64,000 nucleotides of DNA, from positions 620,001-684,000 of the forward strand of contig NZ_BAMS01000001.1 of assembly GCF_000616095.1 (NCBI RefSeq), written 5' to 3'. This DNA comes from Sneathiella glossodoripedis JCM 23214. Its GTDB lineage: Bacteria > Pseudomonadota > Alphaproteobacteria > Sneathiellales > Sneathiellaceae. This document shows positions 45,793-55,775 of the stretch, one piece after another; the stretch's first letter is position 1; every line of letters begins with the position of its first letter. The position numbers and the translations under genes are program-made. The notes under the pieces are model-generated. The model ran no database searches. It worked only from the letters and a program-made list of their open reading frames with translations, and was not told where the DNA came from.

Positions 45793-46563
45793 TTAAGTAA
45801 TCGTCTGGCCACCATCAATGGTGATGGTTTGGCCCGTCATAAACGTGCCTGCGTCTGATGCCATATAAATGGCCATTCCCGCAATTTCTTCGGGCAATCC
45901 AATTCTTTGCAAAGGTGCCCGTGACGTGGCTTTCTTGAGAATTTCTGGATTTTCCCATAAAGCCCGCGCAAAATCGGTCTTAATGAGGCCCGGAGCAATT
46001 GCATTTACCCGGATGTTATCTGCGCCATGTTCAACCGCTAGATTTCGAACCAGTTGCATGTCAGCGGCTTTTGAAATGCTGTAGGCACCCAGAACAGGTG
46101 AGCCTCTCAAACCGCCGATGGATGAAACAACGATTATAGAGCCGTCTTTGCGTTTTTTCATCTCTGGCAGAACCATATTGCACAGCCAGTGATTGGATTT
46201 GATGTTTGCGGACATGATCTTGTCAAACGCATCGTCTGGAATATCCATTGAAGAGCCAAAAAACGGGTTGAGTGCCGCGTTACAAACAAGCACATCAATC
46301 TGTCCGAGCTTTTCATGGGTTTGATCGACAAGGTTTTGAAGGCTTTCCTTGGAGTTGATATTACATGGAATTACAACCGCCCCGCCGCTTGAACCTTCAG
46401 GAAGACTTTCGTTTATTTCTTTTGCAACTTCGTTGCAAACGTCTTCCTTGCGGCTTGAAATGGTGACTTTAGCACCCTGTAATGCCATTTGGTGTGCAAT
46501 TGCTTTGCCAATGCCCTTACTGGATCCTGTAATGAGAACGTTTTTGCCTGAAAGGTCGAACAT
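45793..46563 (-). CDS. Short-chain dehydrogenase/reductase
   Basis: A 256-residue classical SDR. The dinucleotide-binding motif is GSSKGIGKAIA (about 13-23), NAALNPFFG holds the NAG-like Asn, and the catalytic Ser, Tyr and Lys lie in VVSSIGGLRGSPVLGAYSIS followed by KAADMQ. PG-motif-containing NAIAPGLIKTDFAR indicates the substrate side. The substrate is unknown; FabG-like and sorbose- or glucose-dehydrogenase-like relatives both fit. Confidence 0.88.
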   Translation of the reverse strand: MFDLSGKNVLITGSSKGIGKAIAHQMALQGAKVTISSRKEDVCNEVAKEINESLPEGSSGGAVVIPCNINSKESLQNLVDQTHEKLGQIDVLVCNAALNPFFGSSMDIPDDAFDKIMSANIKSNHWLCNMVLPEMKKRKDGSIIVVSSIGGLRGSPVLGAYSISKAADMQLVRNLAVEHGADNIRVNAIAPGLIKTDFARALWENPEILKKATSRAPLQRIGLPEEIAGMAIYMASDAGTFMTGQTITIDGGQTIT

Positions 46564-46632
46564 GCTTTTTTCCTATATTTTCTTTTTATTGTGGTGGCAG
46601 ATTAACGCCAGCGGACCAATCTGTCACCTGTG

Positions 46633-49297
46633 TTATGCGCCGATCAAGTCTTTTAGTTGATAAAGCAGAGCATGCGCTTCACGGGGTGTCATGTCGTCTA
46701 TGTTGTATTCTTTCAGTTTTTCTTCAATCTCGGACGATTTCTCTGATACTTGGCTTTCTTCGCTATTTTCCACTACTGAGGCAAATAAGGGCAGGTCATC
46801 AACAAGCTTGCTGGTCCCTGATTTTTGATCTTTCTCCTGCAGATGGGTTAGCACTGACTCAGCACGTGTGATAACCGCTTTGGGAAGTCCCGCGAGTTTT
46901 GCGACCTGAATTCCGTAAGAGCGGTCGGCTGATCCAGCTCCTACTTCATGCAGGAAGATAACATCTCCCTGCCATTCTCGAACCTTCATGCTGTGATTTG
47001 AAAGAGCGGTCAGCTTCTCTGAAAGAGCTGTTAATTCGTGATAATGAGTTGCAAACAGTCCTCTGCACTTATTTATGTCATGCAAATGCTCGACCGTTGC
47101 CCACGCTATGGATAAACCGTCAAATGTAGCCGTGCCGCGCCCAATCTCATCCAGAATGACGAGCGCCCTTTCACTTGACTGATTGAGAATTGACGCAGTT
47201 TCTACCATTTCAACCATAAATGTTGATCGGCCTCGAGCGAGATCATCGGCGGCTCCAACCCGACTGAACAGGCGATCAATTATACCTATATGCGCGCTAT
47301 TAGCCGGGACGTAAGCTCCTATCTGTGCAAGAATAGCAATGACGGCGTTCTGCCTGAGAAAGGTACTTTTACCTGCCATGTTGGGGCCGGTCAGGAGCCA
47401 AAGCCGGTTATCAATATCCAGGTTGCAGTCATTGGCAATGAAACTTCCTTCATTTGTAGCATTAAGCGCTGCCTCGACCACAGGATGCCGGCCACCTTTA
47501 ATGTTAAACGCCAGACTGTTATCAACAATTGGTCTGGTGAAATTTTGACTGACGGCAAGTTCAGCATGGCTTGCGGCCACATCGAGTTTTGCCATGGCTT
47601 CGGCGGCGGCCAATATTTGCGGTCCGTTTTGCGTTATTTTTTTCAGAAGCTGGTCAAATAATTCAAGCTCAAGTGCGACAGCCCGATCGGCAGCTCTTGA
47701 AATTTTATCCTCCAGCTCCCCCAGTTCAACGGTGTATATCGAATGGCATTTGCATGGTTTGACGGTGAATGTATCCATTCGTCATATTGTCTGCAAATCG
47801 AGGCGTGATTTCGATAAAATAACCCAATACATTATTATGCTTGATCTTAAGCGATGGGATTTTTGTATCTTCAGAATAGCGGGCTTGCAGGTTTGCAATA
47901 TGCCTGCGGCTTTCATCCCGCAATGTCTTGAGCTCATCCAGATCCAGACGATACCCCTTCGCAATAAAACCCCCATCCCTTGCAAGCAGAGGCAGTTCCG
48001 CCGAAAGTGCTTTTTTTAACTCATCAACCAGCTCGGCATGAAAGCCCAGTTGTTCGGACGCTGTTTTGATCCCCTCGACGGGTCCCGTAAGGTCATCAAA
48101 CACTAAATAGGAACGTAAATTTGCCGTTTCGGCGAGCGCATCTCTAATCGCAGCCATGTCCCGCGGTCCGCCGCGACCGAGTGAAAGACGCGAAAGCGCA
48201 CGTTCAATGTCCGGACATTTCTTGAGGGTTTCTCTCACTTTTTCCCGCCGACTGTTATCCGCCTGAAAATAGGCAACCATATCCAGTCGTTCCTGGATCT
48301 GCGCTACATTTGTAAGAGGGCTTGAAATATCAGCAGCGAGTTTTCGGGCACCAGCCCCTGTAATTGTCCGGTCAATTGTAGAGAGCAGACTCCCTTTCCT
48401 TTCACCTGACATGGTTCGGACAAGTTCAAGGTTTCGCCTTGTGGCTCCATCAATTGCCATTATGTCATTGCTGGGCTGTTGGATGGGGGGTTTAATTAAA
48501 GGGAATTTACCTTTTTGGGTCAGCTCCACATAATCAACCAAAGATCCACAAGCCGCTAGCTCCGCGCGACCAAAATGTCCAAACGCATCAAGTGCGCTTA
48601 CTTCAAAAAGATCCTTCAGCCTCCGTTCACCATTTTGGCTATCGAACCGTGCAGATGGTAATGGTGTTAGCTGGCTGTCCCAGTCAGATAATGCGGGTTG
48701 CATGGAGGGTTCATCAAGCCATAAATCGGAGATAAGAATTTCTCCGGGATTTAGCCTTGAAAGCTGCGTTGAAATTTCTTCCAATGCCACTGCAGCTGTC
48801 TGGAAATCACCTGTAGACATATCGAGCCAAGCCAAAGCGTAGTCTTTTGCCGCTCGTGCAATTGCCACCAAATAGTTATGAGATCTGGAGTCCAGAAGAC
48901 TGTCTTCCGTAATGGTGCCAGGTGTAACCAGTCTGACAACTTCTCGAGCGACTACAGCCTTGTGCCCTCTTTTTTTTGCCTCAGCCGGGCTTTCGGTTTG
49001 TTCAGCTACGGCGACACGGTGCCCTTGACGGATTAGGCGTTGCAAATACCCATCGGCAGAATGAACAGGTACACCGCACATAGGAATATCGTCGCCATTA
49101 TGCTTGCCCCGCTTGGTTAGGGCAATATCCAGTGCCTTCGCAGCGATAACGGCATCTTCAAAAAACAGTTCATAGAAATCCCCCATTCTGTAGAATAGGA
49201 GACTGTCAGAGTGTGCTTCCTTGATAGCCATATATTGGGCCATCATTGGGGTTACTGACTTATTCTGTTGCGACTTTGATTTGACTATTGTAGGCAT
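46633..49297 (-). CDS. mutS: DNA mismatch repair protein MutS (reading frame broken by base losses)
   Basis: MutS recognises mismatches and recruits MutL. The N-terminal part (49297-47726) has [34 protein letters not shown] and the core and lever domains. The C-terminal part (from about 47730 down to 46633) has [19 protein letters not shown] (Walker A, about 638) and [16 protein letters not shown]. The break sits at the clamp. Adding two bases 19 bp apart (near plus 47752 and 47733) restores [20 protein letters not shown] and a continuous 888-residue protein. The standard length makes a natural truncation unlikely. Confidence 0.94.
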
Positions 49298-49400
49298 GAT
49301 GGAAAACTATCACAGACGCCGGTTTTGCCAACAGCTTTGTCAAAAAAAATGTGTTGGGGATTAAATCGAAAAATATGCTGTATGCTGAGGGAAAAGTGAA

Positions 49401-51665
49401 ATGAGCGACAAGCGGGATTCCAGCCAATATGATGAAGCGTTGCGCTATCACGCGCAAGGTAAGCCCGGAAAACTTGAAATTGTTGCAACGAAGGCAGTTG
49501 CAACCCAGCAAGATCTGTCACTGGCTTATTCACCGGGGGTTGCAGCTCCTTGCCTTGCAATCACTGAAGACCCTGACACGGTTTATGACTATACAACAAA
49601 AGGCAACCGGGTTGCCGTAATTTCAAACGGAACCGCTGTTCTTGGCCTTGGAAATTTGGGCGCGCTTGGATCAAAACCTGTAATGGAAGGTAAAGCGGTT
49701 CTGTTTAAACGCTTCGCTGATCTGGATTGCTTTGATCTTGAGCTTGATACTGAGGATGTTGATGAGTTTGTAAACTCAGTGCGTCTGATGGGTCCAAGTT
49801 TTGGCGGCATAAATCTGGAAGATATTAAAGCACCTGAATGCTTTATCATTGAGCAGCGGTTGCGTGAAGCGATGGATATACCCGTTTTTCACGATGATCA
49901 ACACGGGACCGCCATTATTTGTGCAGCAGGGGTTATTAATGCGCTCGATCTGACAGGACGGACAATCAAGGATGTCAAGGTTGTGGTCAATGGTGCGGGC
50001 GCTGCGGCTATCGCATGTCTTGAACTGATCAAGGCCATGGGTCTGCCACATAATAATGCTATTCTCTGTGACACTAAAGGCGTCATTTACAAGGGACGTG
50101 AAAATGGTATGAACCAGTGGAAATCAGCGCATGCAGTGGAAACTGAAGCGCGGACACTGGAAGAGGCGATGGTTGGTGCTGACATCTTCCTGGGCTTGTC
50201 AGTTAAAGATGCAGTGACAAAGCAAATGGTCAAGGATATGGCGGCAAAGCCAATAATTTTCGCCATGGCAAATCCTGATCCGGAAATTCGGCCCGAGGAG
50301 ATTGCTGAAGTTCGCGGTGATGCAATTGTGGCAACTGGTCGTTCGGACTATCCAAATCAGGTGAATAATGTATTGGGTTTCCCATACATTTTCCGCGGTG
50401 CACTGGATGTGCGTGCAACTACCATCAACGAGGAAATGAAGATTGCTGCTGCAGAAGCGTTGGCGGAACTCGCTCGCGAAGATGTTCCTGATGAGGTGGC
50501 GGCAGCTTATAAAGGTAATCGTCCTGTTTATGGCCCCAATTACATAATCCCGGTTCCTTTTGACCCTCGTTTGATCAGCCATGTCCCAACAGCGGTTGCC
50601 AAGGCGGCCATGGATAGTGGTGTGGCTCGAAAACCAATTGTCGATGAGACAGCTTACCGCAACGAACTGCGCGCACGGCTTGATCCAACCGCTGGGTCAT
50701 TGCAATTGATTATGGACGAAGTTCGCGCGGCTCCGCGCCGGGTCATTTTCGCTGAAGGTGAGGAAGAAAAAGTCATTCGCGCCGCGCTTGAGTTTAAAAA
50801 AGCGGGATATGGGGAGCCGGTCCTTATTGGCCGTGAGGAAGTTGTCCGTGATACGATGTCCCAGTTGGGCATTGAAATTGACGAAGCGCTTGAAATTTAT
50901 AACGCTTACGAAATGGAAGATCGGGAACGTTATTATGATTTTCTGTATTCACGTTTGCAACGTAAGGGATATCTGTATCGGGACTGCGTTCGATTGGTAA
51001 ATCGCGATCGGAATATCTTTGCAGCCTGTATGGTGGCAAATGGGGATGCAGATGCCATGGTTACAGGTACCACGCGGCGTTTTTCTGTATCTTTCAAGGA
51101 AATCAACAAGGTTATTGATCCAAAAGAAGGTGAAAAACCGATTGGTGTTTCCATTGCCGTTGGGCGCGAACGCACGGTGTTTTTGGCCGATACTGCGGTT
51201 ACTACGCTTCCAAATGCCCAAGAGCTTGTTCAAATTACCAAACAAAGTGCAGAAGTTGCGCGGCGTCTTGGACATGAGCCACGCGTTGCACTGCTATCTT
51301 ATTCAAACTTTGGCAACCCTGCCCATGAAACGGCTGAGCAGGTTCGTGAAGCCGTTCGTTTGCTGGACCAGCAAGAGCTTGATTTTGAGTATGATGGAGA
51401 AATGTCTGCCGATGTTGCGCTTAATCCAGACATTATGGCGCTCTATCCGTTTTGCCGTCTGTCCGGCCCTGCAAATGTGTTGGTAATGCCGGGACTGCAT
51501 TCTGCTCATATTACTTCGAAACTCATGCCTGTGCTTGGTGAAACAGAAGTGATTGGTCCGCTTTTGGTCGGGCTTGCTAAACCGGTGCAGATTGTCCCCA
51601 TAGGCGCGACTGTATCTGATTTGGTTAATATGGCGGCGCTTGCAGCGCATGAGGCAGGCCACTAA
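49401..51665 (+). CDS. maeB: NADP-dependent malic enzyme (MaeB type, malic enzyme-phosphotransacetylase fusion)
   Basis: A 754-residue enzyme converting malate to pyruvate and CO2 with NADP+. The malic domain (about 15-430) has LAYSPGVAAPCLAI (about 38-51), GNRVAVISNGTAVLGLGNLG and the NADP site VVVNGAGAAAIACLEL (about 194-209). The C-terminal part (about 440-754) resembles phosphotransacetylase (EVRAAPRRVIFAEGEEEKVI, MVTGTTRRFSVSF, NVLVMPGLHSAHITSKLMP); in MaeB proteins this half is regulatory rather than catalytic. A strong terminator follows. Confidence 0.97.
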   Translation: MSDKRDSSQYDEALRYHAQGKPGKLEIVATKAVATQQDLSLAYSPGVAAPCLAITEDPDTVYDYTTKGNRVAVISNGTAVLGLGNLGALGSKPVMEGKAVLFKRFADLDCFDLELDTEDVDEFVNSVRLMGPSFGGINLEDIKAPECFIIEQRLREAMDIPVFHDDQHGTAIICAAGVINALDLTGRTIKDVKVVVNGAGAAAIACLELIKAMGLPHNNAILCDTKGVIYKGRENGMNQWKSAHAVETEARTLEEAMVGADIFLGLSVKDAVTKQMVKDMAAKPIIFAMANPDPEIRPEEIAEVRGDAIVATGRSDYPNQVNNVLGFPYIFRGALDVRATTINEEMKIAAAEALAELAREDVPDEVAAAYKGNRPVYGPNYIIPVPFDPRLISHVPTAVAKAAMDSGVARKPIVDETAYRNELRARLDPTAGSLQLIMDEVRAAPRRVIFAEGEEEKVIRAALEFKKAGYGEPVLIGREEVVRDTMSQLGIEIDEALEIYNAYEMEDRERYYDFLYSRLQRKGYLYRDCVRLVNRDRNIFAACMVANGDADAMVTGTTRRFSVSFKEINKVIDPKEGEKPIGVSIAVGRERTVFLADTAVTTLPNAQELVQITKQSAEVARRLGHEPRVALLSYSNFGNPAHETAEQVREAVRLLDQQELDFEYDGEMSADVALNPDIMALYPFCRLSGPANVLVMPGLHSAHITSKLMPVLGETEVIGPLLVGLAKPVQIVPIGATVSDLVNMAALAAHEAGH

Positions 51666-51686
51666 ACTTTAATTTCAGACATTTGT

Positions 51687-51719
51687 AAAAAAGCCACGCT
51701 AGTTACGCGTGGCTTTTTT
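51687..51719 (+). terminator. Rho-independent terminator of maeB
   Basis: GCCACGC (51693-51699) pairs with GCGTGGC (51707-51713), with a 7-base loop, followed by six T (51714-51719). Six A on the left side give it bidirectional form. It starts 21 bases after the maeB stop codon. Confidence 0.9.
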
Positions 51720-51804
51720 GGTTCTGCGCAAGCGATTTGGATTGGTACTTTTAAGTATCTGCTTTGCATCATACTGATGGGGCCAGTTAAAAAGAGGTGC
51801 GTAA

Positions 51805-52401
51805 ATGACTTGGCTATCCCCAGTAACTTTGAAAATGAAAGATGTTGAGTTATTGCCGCTTGAGACAGCGCATGAAGCCGAATTATGTGACGCAGTGGCT
51901 GATGGGGAATTGTGGAACCTTTGGTATACTTTTATTCCAAGGCCAAATGACATGGCATTGGAAATTGACCGTCGATTGTCCCTTCAGGCTGCTGGTACCA
52001 TGCTGCCCTATACAGCCGTAGATACCGGGCAGGGGCGCGTTGTGGGGATGACGACATTTATGAATGCCGACGCGCAGAACAGACGCGTAGAAATTGGAAG
52101 TACATGGTTCAGAAAATCCAGCCAAAGAACCGGAATTAACAGAAAATGCAAACTGTTAATGCTGACACATGCTTTTGAAAAATTGGGCTGTAATGCTGTA
52201 GAGTTTAGAACTCACTTTTTTAACAGTCAAAGCCGTGCGGCCATAGAAGGATTGGGCGCAAAACTTGATGGTATTCTCCGCAATCATATGGTGATGCCTG
52301 ATGGCAGTCTGCGTGATACATGTGTTTACAGCATCTTAAATACAGAATGGCCAGCGACCAAAAGGCACCTTGAGTATTTGGTCAATCGCACTTGCACGTG
52401 A
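51805..52401 (+). CDS. GNAT-family N-acetyltransferase (RimJ/RimL-like)
   Basis: A 198-residue acetyltransferase of the Acetyltransf_3 type. Visible parts are VELLPLETAHEAELCDAVAD near the start, VVGMTTFMNADAQNRRVEIG and WFRKSSQRTGINRKCKLLML in the acetyl-CoA region, and FFNSQSRAAIEGLGAKLDGI. The acetylated substrate is not known; RimL-like relatives act on protein N-termini or small molecules. Its stop codon abuts the convergent acyl-CoA ligase gene with no gap. Confidence 0.85.
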   Translation: MTWLSPVTLKMKDVELLPLETAHEAELCDAVADGELWNLWYTFIPRPNDMALEIDRRLSLQAAGTMLPYTAVDTGQGRVVGMTTFMNADAQNRRVEIGSTWFRKSSQRTGINRKCKLLMLTHAFEKLGCNAVEFRTHFFNSQSRAAIEGLGAKLDGILRNHMVMPDGSLRDTCVYSILNTEWPATKRHLEYLVNRTCT

Positions 52402-53913
52402 TCAGAGTTCTTTGCGCAATTCAGTTTTCAGAATTTTTCCATAGTTGTTTTTGGGAAGTTCATCTTTGAAAACATATTCCTTGGGGCGCTTGAAGCGTGC
52501 CATCTTCTGCAGGCAAAACTCATCCAGATCTTCCGCTGTTGCGGTGGCATCTGGTTTGAAGCTGATAAAGGCAACCACTTCTTCTCCCCATTCTTCGTGA
52601 GCCCGTCCCACCACAGAAACTTCATCAATTGCTGGGTGAGTTAATAGAACTTCTTCAATTTCCCTTGGGTAGATGTTGGTCCCACCTGAAATGATCAGGT
52701 CTTTTGACCTATCTTTAAGGGTGATAAAACCATCTTCATCCCGACTACCCATATCACCTGTATAGAGCCAGCCGTTACGGATCGTTTCACGTGTAGCTTT
52801 GGGGTTTTTCCAATAACCAAGCATGACAACGTCGCCGCGCACAGTGATTTCACCAACTTCCCCGTCGCTGACTTCGTGACCATTTTTATCGACAATGCGC
52901 ACTTCGACGTCCGTTCGCTCCGCTCCGACGGATGCGAGGCGTTCTGAGCGTTTCGGATGAGAAGTATTATGCGCCAATTCCCACTGACTGAGTGCGGTTA
53001 TGGTCATCGGTGCTTCACCTTGCCCATAAATCTGGCAGAATTTTGGCCCGATTGCATCAAGGGCTTTGCGAATTTCTGCTTCGTACATTGGACCGCCGCC
53101 ATACACAATCAGCTTTAAGTTTTGAAGGTTTGCTGATTCTAGCGCGGGTGAGTTGATCAAACGATGTATCATTGTGGGGGCAAAGAAAAAGCAGGACCCG
53201 GGATAATGTTGTATAAGATCGAATGTTTCTGCAGGTTCGAAGCCACCGCTTAAAGGTGTGACCTGTATGCCGCCTTTCGCAACTAGAGGAAGTCCGTATA
53301 GACCGGAGCCGTGGGTTTGAGGGGCAGAATGGATGACCGCATCACCGGGATTAATAGATGCAACATCAGAAAAATAACTTGTGACGGCACATAAAAGATT
53401 TCGATGGCTTAGCATTGCCCCTTTTGGTTTGCCTGTGGTGCCGGATGTGTAAAATAACCAGGCTAGATCATCCGGTGCACGTGGAACCATTTCCATCGGA
53501 TCATGTGAAAAAAGCGAGCCATATTCCGGATCCGAAATATTTATGACTATCAACTTCTGTTCAAGCGTTTGTAACTGCTTTGCATGCTTGTCAGTTGCGA
53601 TACACACGTGGCTATCTGAGTTTTCCAAAATATATTGAAACTCACTAATGTGCAGTTTCGCATTCACCGGCACAGCTACGAGGCCGGCGTGCCAAACGGC
53701 AAAGAGCGATATCCAGTATTCGGGGTGGTTGCTCATGATGAGAGCAACTCTATCTCCTTCGTTAAGGTGATAGTGCGTGCGAAGGGCCCTTGCCAAGGAA
53801 GATACTTTTGCCTGAAATTCTTCGTATGTCGCCGTGATGTTGGTTCCATGGGCTAGTGCTGGAAAATCCTTGAAAGTTAGCGCGCTGCGTCTTAGCAAAT
53901 TGGCAATATTCAT
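52402..53913 (-). CDS. AMP-binding enzyme, acyl-CoA synthetase type
   Basis: A 503-residue ANL-superfamily ligase. The ATP/AMP motif is LFYTSGTTGKPKGAML (about 153-168). Others are QIYGQGEAPMTIT, WLYTGDMGSRDEDGF (about 385-399), IYPREIEEVLLTHPAIDEV and the C-terminal lysine in NNYGKILKTEL. It activates a carboxylic acid as its CoA thioester; chain length is not clear. It is last in the operon ABC-cNMP-AmpG-ligase (16 bases after the AmpG-type gene). Confidence 0.9.
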   Translation of the reverse strand: MNIANLLRRSALTFKDFPALAHGTNITATYEEFQAKVSSLARALRTHYHLNEGDRVALIMSNHPEYWISLFAVWHAGLVAVPVNAKLHISEFQYILENSDSHVCIATDKHAKQLQTLEQKLIVINISDPEYGSLFSHDPMEMVPRAPDDLAWLFYTSGTTGKPKGAMLSHRNLLCAVTSYFSDVASINPGDAVIHSAPQTHGSGLYGLPLVAKGGIQVTPLSGGFEPAETFDLIQHYPGSCFFFAPTMIHRLINSPALESANLQNLKLIVYGGGPMYEAEIRKALDAIGPKFCQIYGQGEAPMTITALSQWELAHNTSHPKRSERLASVGAERTDVEVRIVDKNGHEVSDGEVGEITVRGDVVMLGYWKNPKATRETIRNGWLYTGDMGSRDEDGFITLKDRSKDLIISGGTNIYPREIEEVLLTHPAIDEVSVVGRAHEEWGEEVVAFISFKPDATATAEDLDEFCLQKMARFKRPKEYVFKDELPKNNYGKILKTELRKEL

Positions 53914-53929
53914 CAGAATCTCCCTGTCC

Positions 53930-55249
53930 TTATAAGGCTTCTTTTTTATCGATTGTACGTGTCCGTTGCCCTGGTCTGGTGAGTAACCACAATAGTATCA
54001 AGCCGGGAACCGCGGCAATTGTGGTTATCAAAAAGAATTGAACCCAACCCATCTGTTCTGCAAGCCATCCGCCCGGGGATGAGAACCAGATACGTGCTGT
54101 TGCCATAAAAGATGACAGCAAAGCATATTGTGTTGCAGTGAAAGAGATATTGCACAGGCTGGATAGATAGGCGACGAATGCTGCAGTGCCCATACCACCA
54201 GCCAGATTTTCGATCCCCACAGTGAGTGCCAATACAGTAATATCATTTCCGGCCAGTGCCTGAATTGCGAACATCAGGTTTGACCCCAGTTGAAGGAAGC
54301 CACAGATCCACAGCGTTTTATACAGTCCGCTGGCAGCCATAAGCCATCCACCAAGGGCAAGGCCGATAAAAGTTGCTGCTGTTCCATAGACCTTACTTAC
54401 ATTTGCGATGTCAATTTTTGTAAAACCCAAATCATAAAAGAATGGTGTGCTCATCACACCAGCGAGACTGTCCCCGAATTTATACAGTGCGACAAACAGG
54501 AGAATGGGCAGCCATCCGGGGCGTTGTAGAAATTCAGCAAATGGATCGATCACAGCTTCCTTAAGCCAGTTTAGATATGCATTTAATCGAGTAGTTTTCT
54601 GTTGAACGACGCTCTGTTGTGGCTCTATGTGAATGTTTGGCTCGCCTGCAATTAGGATTGTAAGCGTTCCGATTAGCATTAAGGCTGCCATAATGTTGAA
54701 AGTCATTTGCCAATCGAGTGCGGTTGCCAGATATAACGCTCCAGCGCCAGAAACCAACATTCCAATTCTATAGCCAAATACGATTGCTGCGGCTCCGGCA
54801 GCCATATTTTTCTCATCGGATATCTCAACCCGATAAGCATCAATAACGATATCCTGACTCGCCGAGGAAAAGGCGATCAAAAAAGCAAAAATGGCAGTGA
54901 GGCCTATGTTCGTGGCAGGGTCAGTACTTCCAAGCCCGATGATTGAAAGCATCAGACAAATCTGGGTCAGGATCATCCATCCGCGTCTTCGTCCGAACAT
55001 TCGTCCCAGCAAAGGGATTGGCAGTTTGTCAATTAAGGGTGCCCATAGAAATTTGAGGGCATAAGGGGTTGCGACATTGGCAAAAAGTCCAATCGATGTG
55101 AGGGTTAAACCCTCCTCTCGAAGCCAAAGGGCAAGTGTTGTCCCGGTTAGTGCAAGCGGTAGACCTGAAGAGAAACCCAGAAACAGGATCGCAATGACGC
55201 GGGGGTCTTTATAAATGGATATGGCTGTAAACCAGCGCTTTAGAAGCAC
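53930..55249 (-). CDS. ampG: AmpG-like MFS permease (muropeptide uptake type)
   Basis: A 439-residue major facilitator protein with 12 or more hydrophobic segments. LGFSSGLPLALTGTTLALWL (about 24-43) and YLSSLCNISFTATQYALLSS are AmpG hallmarks, and FSSASQDIVIDAYRVE is another conserved segment. AmpG imports anhydromuropeptides for cell-wall recycling. The start is a GTG at 55249 with a weak ribosome-binding site, 31 bases after the cNMP-binding gene. Substrate assignment is by family resemblance. Confidence 0.85.
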   Translation of the reverse strand: MLLKRWFTAISIYKDPRVIAILFLGFSSGLPLALTGTTLALWLREEGLTLTSIGLFANVATPYALKFLWAPLIDKLPIPLLGRMFGRRRGWMILTQICLMLSIIGLGSTDPATNIGLTAIFAFLIAFSSASQDIVIDAYRVEISDEKNMAAGAAAIVFGYRIGMLVSGAGALYLATALDWQMTFNIMAALMLIGTLTILIAGEPNIHIEPQQSVVQQKTTRLNAYLNWLKEAVIDPFAEFLQRPGWLPILLFVALYKFGDSLAGVMSTPFFYDLGFTKIDIANVSKVYGTAATFIGLALGGWLMAASGLYKTLWICGFLQLGSNLMFAIQALAGNDITVLALTVGIENLAGGMGTAAFVAYLSSLCNISFTATQYALLSSFMATARIWFSSPGGWLAEQMGWVQFFLITTIAAVPGLILLWLLTRPGQRTRTIDKKEAL

Positions 55250-55280
55250 GAAATCAAACTTTCACATTATATCGTCGGAA

Positions 55281-55751
55281 TTATTCTTCGCCGGTTTCCT
55301 TACGAAGGGACTCTTTGGCTTTCTGGAGTTCCTCAGTCGTTCTGACCAGCCGCTCTGCAAGTACTCTCATCATCTCAACAGACATTTCCGGAAACTCGGA
55401 GATGGTTCGAAGAAAAAGATCTTTTGTGATGCGCAGTGTGGTTAATTCGGATGCAGCTTTAATCGTTGCGGTGCGCGGAATATTGATCAGAATGGCGATT
55501 TCCCCAACAACGTCATTTTTTTGCATTGTTGCAACGGTGAGCGGGCCGGTTGGCGAATCCACAACAACATCTGCTTTTCCGTTGATAATAACATAGGCAG
55601 CATCCCCCATTTCTCCTTGCTTGCACAGAATATCACCGGCCTGAAATGTCAGACGCTCTGAGGTAAAAGCAAGCAGCTTGATTTTGGATGGATCTACTTT
55701 GGCAAACAGGGGAATTTGCCTGAGTGTTTCAACCTCTTCTCTTAAGCTCAC
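55281..55751 (-). CDS. Stand-alone cyclic nucleotide-binding domain protein
   Basis: A 156-residue protein made of one CNBD (about 15-130) and a charged, helical C-terminal tail. The phosphate-binding cassette is present: VGEIAILINIPRTATIKA (about 84-101), with the Glu and Arg that hold the cyclic phosphate. No HTH or other effector domain is present, so it should work through protein contact. It is encoded between the degenerate ABC protein (24 bases upstream) and the AmpG-type permease. GAGGAG 8 bases from the GTG start supports the start. Regulation of the ABC protein by cAMP or cGMP is inferred. Confidence 0.88.
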   Translation of the reverse strand: MSLREEVETLRQIPLFAKVDPSKIKLLAFTSERLTFQAGDILCKQGEMGDAAYVIINGKADVVVDSPTGPLTVATMQKNDVVGEIAILINIPRTATIKAASELTTLRITKDLFLRTISEFPEMSVEMMRVLAERLVRTTEELQKAKESLRKETGEE

Positions 55752-55775
55752 TTTAGTTACTCCTCTTGCTGAAGG

